Shown here: positions 48,435 through 60,583 of the stretch, piece by piece
Position numbering within the stretch: the stretch's first letter is position 1
How the letters are laid out: every line of letters starts with the position of its first letter
Source of the DNA: Heterotrichella gracilis
Lineage: Eukaryota > Sar > Xanthophyceae > Tribonematales > Xanthonemataceae
Assembly (NCBI GenBank): GCA_032358255.1
Contig: JAULBX010032367.1
Location: 62,001 to 126,000, forward strand
Length of the DNA: 64,000 nucleotides
Direction of reading: 5' to 3'
Program-made: the position numbers and the translations under genes
The notes under the pieces: generated by a model
Told to the model about the DNA's origin: nothing
The model's input: only the letters and a program-made list of their open reading frames with translations
The model's database searches: none

Positions 48435-51400
48435 ATGGGGACGAAAGTGAGAAACTGGTTCGCCGGCGCAATGGCCCAGAAACCAAGGAGGCCTGCAAAA
48501 GCCCGGGCACTCCTTGCCACCGCAGCCTGTGCTGCATTGGTCCTGGGCCTCCTGCTTGTGTACCAGTTCAGACAGGTAGGCCTTCACCCTCCCTTTGGGC
48601 GACAGCTGATTTAGCAACCTGTACCATTGTGTATTTTGCAGTGGTGCACTGTGAGACAGGGGTTGCCAGTGCAGGGTTTGACAGGGACGAGCCAGGTGCT
48701 CTCTATGCGGTCCGTAGTGCCTGTGGAAATAGCCGAGCGCTGTGGTGGCACCCGGGGCACGTGGTGTGCAAGCTTCCTAAGCCAAAGAACCTTGCCTTGG
48801 AAGGTAGAGCCCGCCCACAAAGTGCAGTGTTGGACCCATCTCCGCATGTGCCACGCCCACACACCTGTGACATTAGGGTTTAGCCTGCGCCTGCCTGCGG
48901 CAAGGGTTTCTGCTGCTGGCGCAACGCACTGCAGATATTACGCCAAGGGGGGGGTTACCGTGGTAATAGTCAGTAGCTACACCGAGGGCCTCTCCATCAC
49001 TTTGAATCCAGTGTACTTGCGTTGGGCAAACCTGTAATTTCAAGCGCTTGAGGGGTTGCAGTTAAGGCACAGTACACATTACCACCCAAGCAATGCTTTT
49101 CAGCTGACCCATGCCCGCGTCCTGCAGCCAGTTCCCCGGGGCTCCAAGCGCTGCCCAGGGGATTGCAACGGCAACGGCGTGTGTGATGCAGACCATGGAA
49201 TCTGCATGTGCCCAGCAGGTGAGTTGCAGATCTCTGCTCACGCACTTCCATGTGAAAGTTTCCTCCACCCTATTTCATTACATGCAGGCCGCTGGAGGGA
49301 TTTATCCACAAAATTACATGGCCCACATACCCCTAGTACTGCATACATGTGAATTAGTCACTATGATTCAGTCACCATCTCAGTTAATTACATGGTCATA
49401 CTATTTCAGTTTGTTGTTTATTTTGACAACGATGACCATGTACCACCCAATGAGATTCGCCACATGTGGCCAAGATTGCTGCTGGTGCATGCAGGCTTCA
49501 CGGGAGACAGCTGCTCTGAAGTGCAGGAGCGGCCATGCACACACCGACACCGCACCACAGGCGCAATCCCCGCACGCCACCCCAAGGATCCCTACAGTGA
49601 ACCCGGCATGACGGAGTCTAGCTGTGGAGGTGGGCGCATGGTCGTAACCATCCTTGCCTGGTTTCAGGATTTGAAATTTAATGGCCATATTATCATTTTT
49701 GTTGTTATTTATTATTATAAATATTATATGAATTCATTAATGTAATCAATACTGTCGTCAGTTACGTGCGATCCAGCAATACAGCAAGGTAGGCAGCGTG
49801 CCGTACATGCCCCCCGCCAGCCAGCCCTGTCCTGGCACGGTATTTCAAGCGCTGTTTGCAAATCGCCATGCAGGTGTGTGCGACAATGACATTGCAGCCT
49901 GTTTCTGCAACGGGACTTATGGCAGGGTCACCGAGGAGGGCTCAAATGTGGTGCAGCGGCGGGGGCGCCCTATGATCGGCAGGTGCAATCCCAAACATGT
50001 AAGTGCAGCGCATGGAGGTCTAGTGTTGTAATTGGAGCCTGATTGCTCAGGAATAGCAGCTGAAGCAACAAAGCACGTGCATCTCATCAGCATGTGTGGT
50101 TCCTTGACCTCGTTGTATATATATGCGTCCACGGGCCAAGTTGGATTACGCATCTCACACTTGATCAATTGCAATCCCACACAAAATTGCCCACATCTCA
50201 ATACTGACACACAATGAAATAATTGCTGGCATGTGCCCCACAAAATCCCGGCGTAATGCACATCGCCATCATGCCATGCCATGCCTCCTGCTGGTCTGAT
50301 CCTCCTCTCAACTGCCTGCCAGGCGCCCGACGGCAGGGAGATGCACTGGGGCGGCCTCAGTTATGACGACCTGTTTGGGCCCCAGGGATGGTGCATGTCG
50401 GACCAGCCGGTGCATAAGTGCGTGACCCTAAACCCTAAACGGAACCCAACACCCAAATCCTGAGCAGTGCATGGCAGGGCACTAGTGCATGTGCCTGTTG
50501 CAGCACCTGGTACCATGGCTTCACTCAACTGACATGTGGCGCGCATGTTGCCACCTCTAAAGCTGTCCACTCAAATGCAATTGTTTATACAATGAGTCCG
50601 TTCCCAAATTGAAGGTAAAAATTAATCTTATGTGGCAATGTTTACATGTATCTGCAGGTGTGAGTGCATACTTGACGGCTACCACGGCGAGCTGTGCGAC
50701 GTGCTGTCTGAGCAGGTGTGCATGAACCAGTGCACGGGGCACGGGGAGTGCAACCTGGGGTTCTGCCAGTGCCACAAGGGGTGGTACGGTACGGACTGCT
50801 CACGCAAGGTGGCGGGGCAGCCCATGGAGCCAGGTGGGGTGGGGATTGTGGGGATTAATGGGTGGGCGGTGGGTGGCTGTAGTTGCCAACGCCGTGGTTT
50901 CTAAAGCGTTTGGCGTAGTGATGGTGTTGCACTGTGCGCCTTGGCATAAAACCAATGGTTGCTATGAGTGCATGTGCAAGGATGTGCTTCAAGTGCGTGC
51001 GCATTTGCCCACATGTACATTCCAGCAGAGTGCCTACCATGTCACTAAGGTGGGGGGTATTGTGCACAGGAGGGTGTTGCCCCCTCCTCTTTGGCGCATT
51101 CCTCCTCAAAGACCGGCAGACAGGATGTTGTAATGTTATATACTTTACCGACTGTTATATAATATGATGTATTTTATTATTTTTCCAATATTCTGATCTG
51201 CTGAGGAAGATTGCCTATTTGGCCGCAGGGCTGCATGAGGAAGCCCGCCCCTGGCTGCGTGACGTGGTGCGCAACCCCGCTGAGGTGGCGAGGGAGGCGG
51301 GGGCCAAGCGGCAGCGCCCCCTGGTGTATGTGTACGACATGCCGCCGGAATTCAACTCGCAGCTGCTGCAGTACAGGTGGGTAATGCGGAGCTTGAAGTG

Positions 51401-54400
51401 CAAGTAGGCTTGGTGTCGTCTTTCTTTGGCAGCTCTTCTGGGTGATTGTTATCATAACTGTGATGTAATTGTAGATTGGTGTTGATATTGGTACTGGTAT
51501 TGGTATTAATGTCCTCCTATGATGTACTTGTTTTATTTGGATTGGTGATTGTGATATTTCTGACAGCACGCCCACACCGCACGCCAGCTAAAACCCTACT
51601 GCTGCCAACAAGCCATTACAGCGGGTTTTTGTTGACAGGCCTTTACCCTGTTCCTCCTCTGCCCGCAGGATCCTGGGTTACGAGTGCACGCACCGCCAGT
51701 ACGGCGCCGAGAACGACACCAACTTCATGTACACCAGCTATGCGCTGGAGACGCACCTGCACGAGGCAATGCTGCAGGTGGGGAGGTGTGGGGGATGCTG
51801 CATGGTTAAAGGGCATGTTGCAGCTGTGGAGGGAGGGGTAGGGGGTAGTTCCAGCCTCTTGGTCTGGGTGCCTTTTGTATTGTGCAATCGCAACCCTGTG
51901 TGGAATGGAGGCAGTGGCTTGATGATGCTGAATTGTGGTGAGGCATAGGCAGCAATAAAGAGCACATTACATACCCTAGCATAAACCCTAACAGAGAAGC
52001 CGTGCGCAGAGCGACCACCGCACCTTTGACCCCTCTGAGGCCGACTTCTTCTACGTGCCTGTGTACATGGCGTGCCTCATCAACCCGGTGCTGGGATGGG
52101 CAGACTACCCGTGGTACTACGCACCGGGAGGTAAGCGGCACACAGGGGCCAGGATGTTGAAGGTTGGCTAAGGAAGTAATACATTCGTTTCATTTTTGTT
52201 ACTCTTAGGATGAATCGTCTTCTAAGCACGGGCAGGCCTATATGGGTGTGGAGGAAAAATGCCTTTTAAATGGTGTATCTCACAGGGTGAACCATCTTTG
52301 ACCATGTCCTGCCAATGCGCGCCACATGGCCCCCATCGATATAGGACCCACCCACATGGCCCCCACATGTTCCCCCCATTTGTGCAGTATTTGAGGGTCC
52401 CCGCTCCATGCACGCCTCCAACCTGCTGTATGAGGCGCAGCGCTGGATCAGCACACAGCACCCCTGGTGGAACCGGCGGGGAGGCAGGGACCACATCTGG
52501 TATATGCCGCACGATGAGGGCCCATGCTATGCACCAGCCGTCATTCGCCCCTCAATCATCCTGTCGCACTGGGGCAGGTAGGCTGGGTTTTGCGTGCTTT
52601 GGGGTGGGGTGGGGGGTGGGGGTGGAGGTGGGTGCCTTGGAGTGGTGTAAATGTACAATAATATATTATTGTTGTCAGGAGGACTTTGATATATCATAGT
52701 AATATATTAAAGTCCTCCTGTTGTTGTGTTGTAATCCCAAGGAAATACTACATTCCTTACTTTCAATAGGGAAATCCCACGATATATATCAGAACCGTTA
52801 GGGGCAATTGATACTTAGTTAAAATACTTATATTCCATGGCAGGGCAGTTTCACAAGCTCATGAACACACTTGCATTGCCCCCTCAGGAAGGAGCTTGAC
52901 CACCACTCCGACACCGGCTACTGGCTGGACAAGTACGACTGGGAGTACCAGAGCGAGGAGTACGAGCCGCAGGGATGGAGGCAGCGCCTGGGCAGGTTCC
53001 CGTGCTATGACCCGGTCAAGGTGAGGCCAGGCAGTCACGATCACATGAGGGGCTGAGTGCTGGGGTTTTGGGTCATACATGGGTGCGCATGTAGTCCCGC
53101 ATGTGCGCTGCACATTGTCAACGGTAATAAGATAATACTATTTGTCATGTTCGTACCCTTGGCACCATGTGCTGGCAGCAGGCGCCCTAATCGGTGGCCA
53201 TTAATCTGTCATAATAACTTATTGGCCCCTAGCGGGAGGATACAATAACCAGCAAAATGTTGTCGTGATGCATGGATCCCAAACTCTTTGCATCATTTCC
53301 TATATGAAGTATATAGTCGTGCACACTTGTTGTCCCCGCCCATTGGGCAGGAGCTCATCACCACAAACCTCAACCCACCCCACCCCTACCTCCACAGCAT
53401 GCGCATGGGCCCATTGTCGTCGCATTGTACATAAAACTGTTCACATGCGGTATTCCCCACAATGGTGCGAGCGTCAAAACTCCTCTCAGATATTTAATCT
53501 CGTTCCTTTTCCCCTTGCCAGGACCTCATCATCCCGGGCTTCAAACCCCCCTACCACTACGCCCACAGCGTGCTCATGGGGTCAGCAGGCAGCCCCGAGG
53601 ACTATGACCCCAGCCGCACCATACTGCTGTTCCTGCGGGGCGACGTGGGCAAGGGGCGCAAGTGGCCCTACAGCAGGCGCATCCGCCAGCGCCTGGTTGA
53701 GCTGTCGCAGACGCACAACTGGACCGGGAAGTACAACATTCAGGTAGGTGGGAACCCTGTGGCAGCGGCATGCTTGCGTCAAGGGTCACCCCACATTTCC
53801 AGGAGTGGTTATTAAACGAGCTGTGGCGCATGCTGTGTGAGTGTGAAGTGCTTCAGATGCACAGGTAAGAAACAGTAGGAAGAAGGACCTTGCCATCAGA
53901 GGGTTGCACTGGCGCCTGACAGGGACTTGGGAACAAGAGGAGTGCACGGCGTGCGTTGTCATTGAGGATGTGTCCCACCAGGGACGCGCAAGTGACTGTG
54001 ACTGTGCCGTGCAGGTGGGCGAGACTGAGGATGTTCCTGGTGACTACAGCGTGCTGCTGAGCAACTCACTGTTCTGCGCTGTGGTGCCAGGTGCGAGTGA
54101 ATCTGCGGCAAAGTTGCAACTCAAAACCCCTAAACGTGACCAGTGGTGACCTTAAAATTTCTGATGCGTTGAAATTCTGACGAATCGTGCATGGCCTGGG
54201 GATGGAGGCCCGGAGATTGGTGGGCTGGGGAGGGTGACATGCGGAATTATCTACAGGTCCCTTGTGCACATCAACAGCCAGCGGGTCCGGCCATGGTGCA
54301 GGTGACGGTTTCAGCATGCGGCTGGAGGACGCCATGCTGCACGGGTGCCTGCCAGTCATCATCATGGACCAGGTGGATGCGGTTTTTGAGACGATCTTGG

Positions 54401-54894
54401 ACTTTGATTCCTTTGCAGTGCGGGTGGCGGAGGGGGAGCTGACTCGCCTGCCTGAGATACTGCTGGGCGTGCCCTACCGGCGGCTGAGGGACATGCAGCG
54501 GGCCATGACCAAAGTCTGGCACAGGTGGGGTGGGGGCGGGAAGGCAGCATGGCAGTAGGGTGGGAAGGCAGCATGGCACAACGTTGTACTTTTGCGATGC
54601 TGGAACTGGTGGATTTCTCACCATTATGTAGCACTGCTGGCCGCCATTGCAGGCTAGTGCATTGGAGGCTTTCCTTGGATGAGTTTTAATCGGTGGCAAT
54701 TTTACTCTTGCAGGTTCCTGTACGCAACCACACCAGGGCTGCAGAATGCACTCAAGGAAGCACAGAGTGCCAAGCGGCGGCCTCCCAACTCGTGGCCCGA
54801 GGTTCAGAAGCGGTTTGAGGGAGATTTTGCAGCTGATGATGCCTTCCACACCATCATGCAATGGCTGCACAGTAGGATATCCGCCACACGGTGA
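48435..54894 (+). CDS. GT47 exostosin-family glycosyltransferase with EGF-like modules (ExAD-like)
   Basis: Seventeen main exons plus a 27-nt microexon join into 789 residues: 48435-48575, 48642-48803, 49128-49218, 49495-49629, 49762-49788, 49874-49998, 50323-50417, 50658-50833, 51229-51376, 51669-51777, 51995-52130, 52388-52577, 52888-53020, 53522-53743, 54015-54090, 54302-54524, 54714-54894. A basic tail and the Leu/Ala-rich segment LLATAACAALVLGLLLVYQF make a type II Golgi anchor. Cys-rich EGF-like units follow (CPGDCNGNGVCDADHGICMC; CTGHGECNLGFCQC). The exostosin domain starts at RPLVYVYDMPPEFN and includes GRDHIWYMPHDEGPC and SMRLEDAMLHGCLPVIIMD. Layout and length recall Arabidopsis ExAD, a GT47 enzyme that adds an arabinose to extensin. 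The acceptor here is unknown. Confidence 0.85.
52650..52722. repeat. paired short inverted repeats in an intron
   Basis: ACAATAATATATTATTGT (near 52655) is itself a palindrome. Directly after it, CAGGAGGACTTTGATATAT (52676-52694) pairs with ATATATTAAAGTCCTCCTG (52702-52720) over a 7-nt loop. It lies in the intron after the GRDHIW-coding exon of the GT47 gene. Confidence 0.6.
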
Positions 54895-55965
54895 CTGCAA
54901 CACTTGCAGCAGTTACTGTCAGCCTGAGCCGGGCTGCCAACTGTTGTTGCTTGCCCGTCCATGGTGTATTATACTTATTATTAGACTTACTATTATTAAG
55001 CTAAGTACTCGTTCTGACATTTATATATTCAGTTGTTCAACGTTGCACATCTGAGATTTATAAAGGTTCATTAATCTTTATGAATTTTGGTGTGACATTC
55101 CAGTTGAAGTTTGGTTTCATATTGAAAATGGCATAGTTTCAAACTTTGAGAGCCTTATTAGCGTCTGCGTTTTTTGCTGCCACTGGCACTCGCGCTCGCT
55201 ATCAAAATGTTCAACAATAAATGTCATTGCCAACGGTACAACAGTAGTTGATATTATCTTCGTACTATCATTTGCTTCCCAGTGGTCCTTAGCAACTTCA
55301 ATGAGACAGTATTACATTGTGGGCACAGTGACTGTGACGTGCATTTACCCATTAATTTCAAATTAGTAATGGGTAAGGGGCACAGGCATAAGTCAATCTG
55401 TTTACTGCGCGAGTGCTGAGTCTAACTTGGTGAACTGTACCCTGGGGCCAATGCGTTACCCAGCTGCTGCATTATGCAATAAAAATTACGATGATTTATG
55501 TCATTTTTCATACACCGTCTGAATCGTCAAAAACGTACTGTAACGAACAACAGCAAGGCCTGACATACAGCAATCTGCCTGTAGCCCAGTTAGCATGCTC
55601 TTGAAAGTGGCTCAGAAATGATATCCAAACTCTGACAAAGCCACAAATGTCATAATGCAGCACGGCGCGGGATTGCAAAATGGCTAGGGACGGTAGAAAG
55701 ACGGCCAAATGACCAGCTCATAAAGCGATGACAGCATGGCTGGAGTTGCCTTTCTCTGTAACTGTAGATCATACCGGGAAGCAGATATGCGTAACACATA
55801 GAAGAAGACAAAGCATGCTGGTTGCTTGGCAAGTGACTTTGAGGAAAAATGGCAACCAGCAGTTTGAAACCGGTGATACCACTATGCCTGGACACTCAGC
55901 ATGTTGCTCTTCACAAACTCCATGCACAGTGCCAGCTGGTAGGCGCTGCACTGTAGCCCTTCAAT
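54895..55965. other. region between convergent genes
   Basis: This is 1.07 kb of AT-rich sequence between the GT47 stop and the stop of the UAP56-binding-motif gene. It should contain both 3' UTRs. No gene is recognised; short AT palindromes occur near 54970-55020. Confidence 0.4.
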
Positions 55966-57843
55966 CTAATAATTGCCCACGCTGAATCGCTCATTCAGGG
56001 TGGGCTTGCGAGCTGAGCGGTTGGGGTTGTGCCCTGTCTCGTAGTCCATACGCAGCTGCAAAGGCACCCCAGCAGTCAGCAAACCAACAACCACAACGCA
56101 CAAGGTCAATCCTCCGCAACAGTGGATGGACCAAACGAACAAACGAAGGGCAAGCTGCCATGCATCCGGCAAATGAGAACACAACACGGCAGCTGCTCAC
56201 CAGTCCAGGTGCATTCCCTGCAGTTGGCATGACGGGTTGGGCTGGTCGCTGCTGGCCCCGTCCTCTGCCTTGGTTAGCCCCGCCCTGCACACACGCACTG
56301 CGCTTGAGCTTGTGCCATTCCCAACTCCCAACTTGACAACTGACATGCAGCACACGCGATAATGGCTGTACAAGTCAGAACAACAGGCAGTGCCAACTGG
56401 CCCAGAGCAAGGCCATGCAAGACCTACCGTGCGTGGCGGCTCATTGGGTATCGTCACAAGAACCTCTGGCTGGAAAAATGTGGCGGCATTATCACGGGGG
56501 GCATATCCCCCTCGCGTCGCCCCCCTGCCGGACGCCATGCCGCCGCGCGCTGGCCCCCGCCCGGCTGCAGGCCTCCCGCGGGCCACGGCCGGCGCTTGCA
56601 CCCTGCCATAGTCCACAGCTGGCCCTTGGCCCCTCCCACGGCCGCGCACTGCCTGCACCGGCCGCACTGCCTGGACAGGCCGCACCTGCACCGGCCTGGC
56701 CCTGCACAAGGGTTTAGGGTTGGGTTAGGGTAAGAGACAGGGTCATGGTTGGGGTTTGTTGTGTGATGTGACGGTGGGCAGCACGCCCGCTCTAGCAAAG
56801 AGCAGCATATGACGTACAACAAGCGCTGTGTTGATTGTCGTGCAGGCACAGGTGACATGTGTTGACCTGCAGGTGGAACTGCACGCCAACAGGAAAAGCA
56901 GACCAGGCAGGCCATGCACGACAGTGGGCTCACCCTGCAGCTCCAGCTCGCTTGGAGACGCCTCCACCCCTGGTTGCCAGCTTGTTCCCTGGCCTCACTG
57001 CCAGTGGCCTGGTGGCGCCCCGCCTGGCGGCCAGTGGCCTGCCGCCCCTTTGAACCGGCACTGCCTGCTGCACACAAGACACAGGTGGTGTTTCAAGGCA
57101 ATGAAACACAAAAGCAGTTTTAAAATCCATGTTACAAGCGCAGAATGCAGAGGTGAGCGCAGCCAAATGCCAAACACGTGCTGCAATGGACCTTCAGTGC
57201 TACCCATCTTGTATTGCCCCTCCACCGCTGCAGAGAAAGCTGGCCATTCCTGCCAACTGATGCGTACCTGTTTGGTTTGCTGGGGTTGAGTTCTGCCACC
57301 ACGGCCTGCCTTGAGCCCTCCTCGTGCAGGTTTGGTCTGCCAGTAAGAACCCCATGTCAGATATTTCAGTGTATCCCATCAAAGCTCCACAGGCATGCAG
57401 GAAAGCGCTGGCAGGAGCTCCAGTCCGCTCCCCACAACAAGGTGCGTGTGGTGACTCCTTTCACTGGCTGTGCTATGTCTGAGGTGTCTGACAACGCCCT
57501 CAAAAGGGAAGACAAACAATGCAACAGACACTTTTTGGATGGGGGTAGGTCACCCTTGAATGGGCTTGCAAGCCTACTTCAACCTTGCTGCTACGCTAGA
57601 GTTCAAAGCGGAATTGAGGATACTGAACTGGAGAAGGTTGGATGGTGGCCCACAAAACAAGCCCTCCGAGCTTGATAGGTGGAGCTATTCCGAAACATTC
57701 TGCTGGAAGGGGGAACATACCGCAGCTGTGCGTCCTCCGGCCGGCTTAGCTCCAGACCCTTTGCTCCTGTTGGCTTTAATTATGTCGTCAAGAGACATTT
57801 CGAGCTTTTTGTCTGTAACATCCACCACCATTGCTGTCGCCAT
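55966..57843 (-). CDS. RGG protein with N-terminal UAP56-binding motif (mRNA-export adaptor-like)
   Basis: Six exons (57721-57843, 57268-57336, 56934-57067, 56428-56701, 56201-56284, 55966-56055) close in phase into 257 residues. Residues 14-23 read LEMSLDDIIK, the short helix by which ALY/REF and UIF-type adaptors bind the RNA helicase UAP56. The rest is Arg/Gly/Pro-rich (for example GGLKAGRGGRTQ and VRGRGRGQG), with the repeated unit VRPVQA. There is no RRM domain, so it is not a canonical ALY/THO4 protein. The tail SARKPTLNERFSVGNY is ordered-looking and may be a second interaction motif. It probably links spliced mRNA to the TREX/UAP56 export route. It is transcribed away from the CCDC174-like gene 620 bp upstream. 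Confidence 0.75.
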
Positions 57844-58467
57844 GTTTGGTGGAGAGGAAACGTCCCCCCCAAACCAGCCCTTGATGAACTGTAGGAGGGC
57901 TGAACCCACGAGGCTTTTCAAGCAAGCCTGGCTTCGGAGGTGGTTACTTTCAAACAAAACAAGCCCCTTTTGACCTTCCCTCTGTGTTTGAAAGCAAGGC
58001 AATGCGTTGTTGTTTCTGGAATGGTCTACCAGTGGTGGGGACCGATTTCAAACCGACGCGAGGACGCAGTGTTTAACAAGCTGCCGGCACAGACCTTTGC
58101 CAAATTTGGCGGTTTTAAACCTCGTTGCTTTGGATGTTCTGTTGGGCCAACAAGTGCACTAGAGTACGAAATAGATTTCAAACATGGAATTTCAAATTTG
58201 TAATATTTACATAGTACCTGGTTGAAAACCAGCATTCTTCCAACCAACACAACAACGGTTAAACAACCATCTTCGTCGCAGCTTATTGCTACCAGCTAAC
58301 TGGTAGCACGTCCGGATATTCAGGGCCGCACAACAGGGAGCAGCAGTGCTTGCATCTCGTGACATAGCACTGGTGCCTGAGTCGTTATAGTGACTATCTG
58401 GTGGGGCTGGTGCACGTTTTGGAGTGCAACAACCGTCCCCTTGGGCTAGTGGTGGAGCTACGGTGTC
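57844..58467. promoter_or_regulatory. bidirectional promoter region, UAP56-adaptor / CCDC174-like genes
   Basis: This is 624 bp between two divergent starts. Both genes are linked to mRNA handling, so shared control is plausible. No specific motif was identified. Confidence 0.35.
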
Positions 58468-60204
58468 ATGGCAGACAGCACAAAACTTCCCAGGAGTGGA
58501 GCAGAGTCATTGGGATGGCTCGCACAAAGCGCCGTCCCTGGGAAGAAGCAAAAGCTGATAGATGGTAAAGGCCATATGTCCTTGGTTATCAAGTCGTTTT
58601 CTGATAAACATAGTGTTGATTACTAGTGACTCAGATCAATCATGCATATATGCGTGCATTTGCTCAAAACCCTTGGTGTCGTCCCTTGTGTCCAAGACCC
58701 AGCTGTAGCATAATGCAGCTGCAGCACAGTGCCCGTATATGTTGGTACGACTGCAACAAGGAGGTTCTGGTGAAGTGTGCGTATTGTGACCAAAGTACTG
58801 TTGTGCACACCCACTTGCAGGCGTTAGTGCGGGCAGCCTTGTGGAGATGAAGGCACAGCTGTACAGGAAGCAGGAGGAAGCCAGGCTGGCCAAGGACGGC
58901 AGTGATCCACACGACAGCTCCAGGCAACGAGCCGGGCTGGAGATTGCTGGCACCAGCGGTCAGCGCAACAAGGGGGTGGAAGAGCGAGACAAACGAGACA
59001 GGCTGCAGCTCAAGGTACCTCCCACTCAAATAGACCTTACCCCTTGGCTGCGCCAACAACCCATCATCACTCTATTCCATTCTGTGCACCACTTCTGCGT
59101 GCTTCCCTCCGTGCGGGTGTGCGGGTGTTCCTTAAACCCTAAACCCTAAACTCCTCATGCGGCCCTGTTGCTCCTGCAGCCCACAGGCACGGACCGCACC
59201 GCTGAGTGCTACGCGGCCCTGGAGCGCAAGGCAGCCCTGTACGAGAAGCTGGCCAGGGGGCAGTTGGAGGACGATGATGAGAAGTATGACGTGGACTTCT
59301 TCCGCAAGGGGTACCTGGAGGACGAGGCGGGGCCTGGTCCGGGGTCTGTGCCCAGGCACGAGGTGGACAGCACAGGGGACGTGCTTGGAGGCTCAGGTAG
59401 GCAGGGACTATGCGTGATATATAGTATTGGGTGGTTGGTGCATGCACTGCAATTGGTGGGTGGGTGCACGCATTCTTGTCCGGGATGGCCATGATCATGG
59501 GCGTTCAGGCAACACAGATCAGGCGTTTTGTCTTGCGTGCAAAGCGCCGCCCCTGCTGTCACCCCAGCATGGTATATGTGATGTGACGCATGTGATGATG
59601 CAAGTCACGGGATATCAATTGCTTGCGTGGTGTGTGCCGCAGGTGGCATGATGTCATCTGACATGGCGCGTGAGCGCGAGCGGCGCGATTGGGAGGAGAG
59701 GGAGCGAGAGGAGCTGAGAGGGGCGGAGGAGCGGGAGAGGGAGCAGGACAGGCGGATAGAGGTCGGTGGAGGTGCCGGCAGGGGAACAGGCAGACATGTG
59801 CATGGTAGAAACCATGGCACTGACATGTGGCAGCTGGCGCGACACATTCATTTTGCCAAATGCTGTGGTGCAGGGGTACATGGCGTGTGGGCACAAGCGG
59901 ATGCATTCCAGCTTGGCCACGCATGTAACAAATCACCATACGGCAAACCATACCATCTGGACACGCATGTAACTGTGACCATGCTGCGCTGCAGGCTTTT
60001 GACCGTCTGGCCGAGGAAACGCGCGCTGCCAGGGAGCAGGCTGCTGCCCAGCGGCAGCGCACAGGGCAGGCGGAGGCAAAGAAGAGGGAGCGGCTGAAGA
60101 AGGAGTTTCTGAAGCAGCAGCTGGCACTGCTGGTACCCATGAGGGAGGGGAGGGGGCGCAAGGGCAAGGGCAAGGGGAAAGCGGTTGCGGCACCCGAGGG
60201 CTGA
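58468..60204 (+). CDS. CCDC174-like coiled-coil protein (spliceosome/EJC-linked)
   Basis: Exons 58468-58564, 58821-59014, 59180-59396, 59643-59761 and 59995-60204 give 278 residues in phase. GVSAGSLVEMKAQLYRKQEE matches the opening motif of the CCDC174 family (S-L-V-x-L-K-A-E-L-x-R-K-Q-E). ALYEKLARGQ and EKYDVDFFRKGYLED match its middle block. Two very charged Arg/Glu helices follow (exons 4 and 5), and the tail is a Lys/Gly-rich basic stretch (GRGRKGKGKGKA). Animal CCDC174 binds the exon-junction-complex helicase eIF4A3 and spliceosomal factors in the nucleus. The same role is likely here but rests on the family match. A telomere-like (CCCTAAA)2 motif lies near the end of the second intron. 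Confidence 0.75.
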
Positions 60205-60583
60205 AGGGGCTGGACGCATCGGGGGTTGCATATAATGTTATCAAGCCTGTGGTTGCATGGCAGTTGATGCACGCAAATTGAAGATAGGATTTTGTATGGT
60301 CTTATGTTGACGTATTGCTTTGAAATTTTTATTGGCTTTGGCCATTGCCAAACAGTCTGGATGGCCCTGCTGGATGGCTATGAAATTGATTCAATAATAA
60401 ATTAGAAGCCTTAGGCATGCCTGTCATTGGCAGGGGGTGTTCACTGGTGAACTCAACATTGAAATTGTAACAACTACCGTTCCCCAGCCACACCACACAC
60501 ACGGCCCTGGCTGCACAATGAACTCTGCCCCTCAACCCAGTCACAATCACACATGCCTTCTGCCGCATGGATGCGTACGTTCG

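Noticed and set aside
50809-50833. Ending GT47 exon 8 at the earlier GT (after 50808)
   Set aside because: That donor gives phase 0 and breaks the next exon's frame; the donor after 50833 gives phase 1 and joins cleanly to GLHEEARPWLRD.
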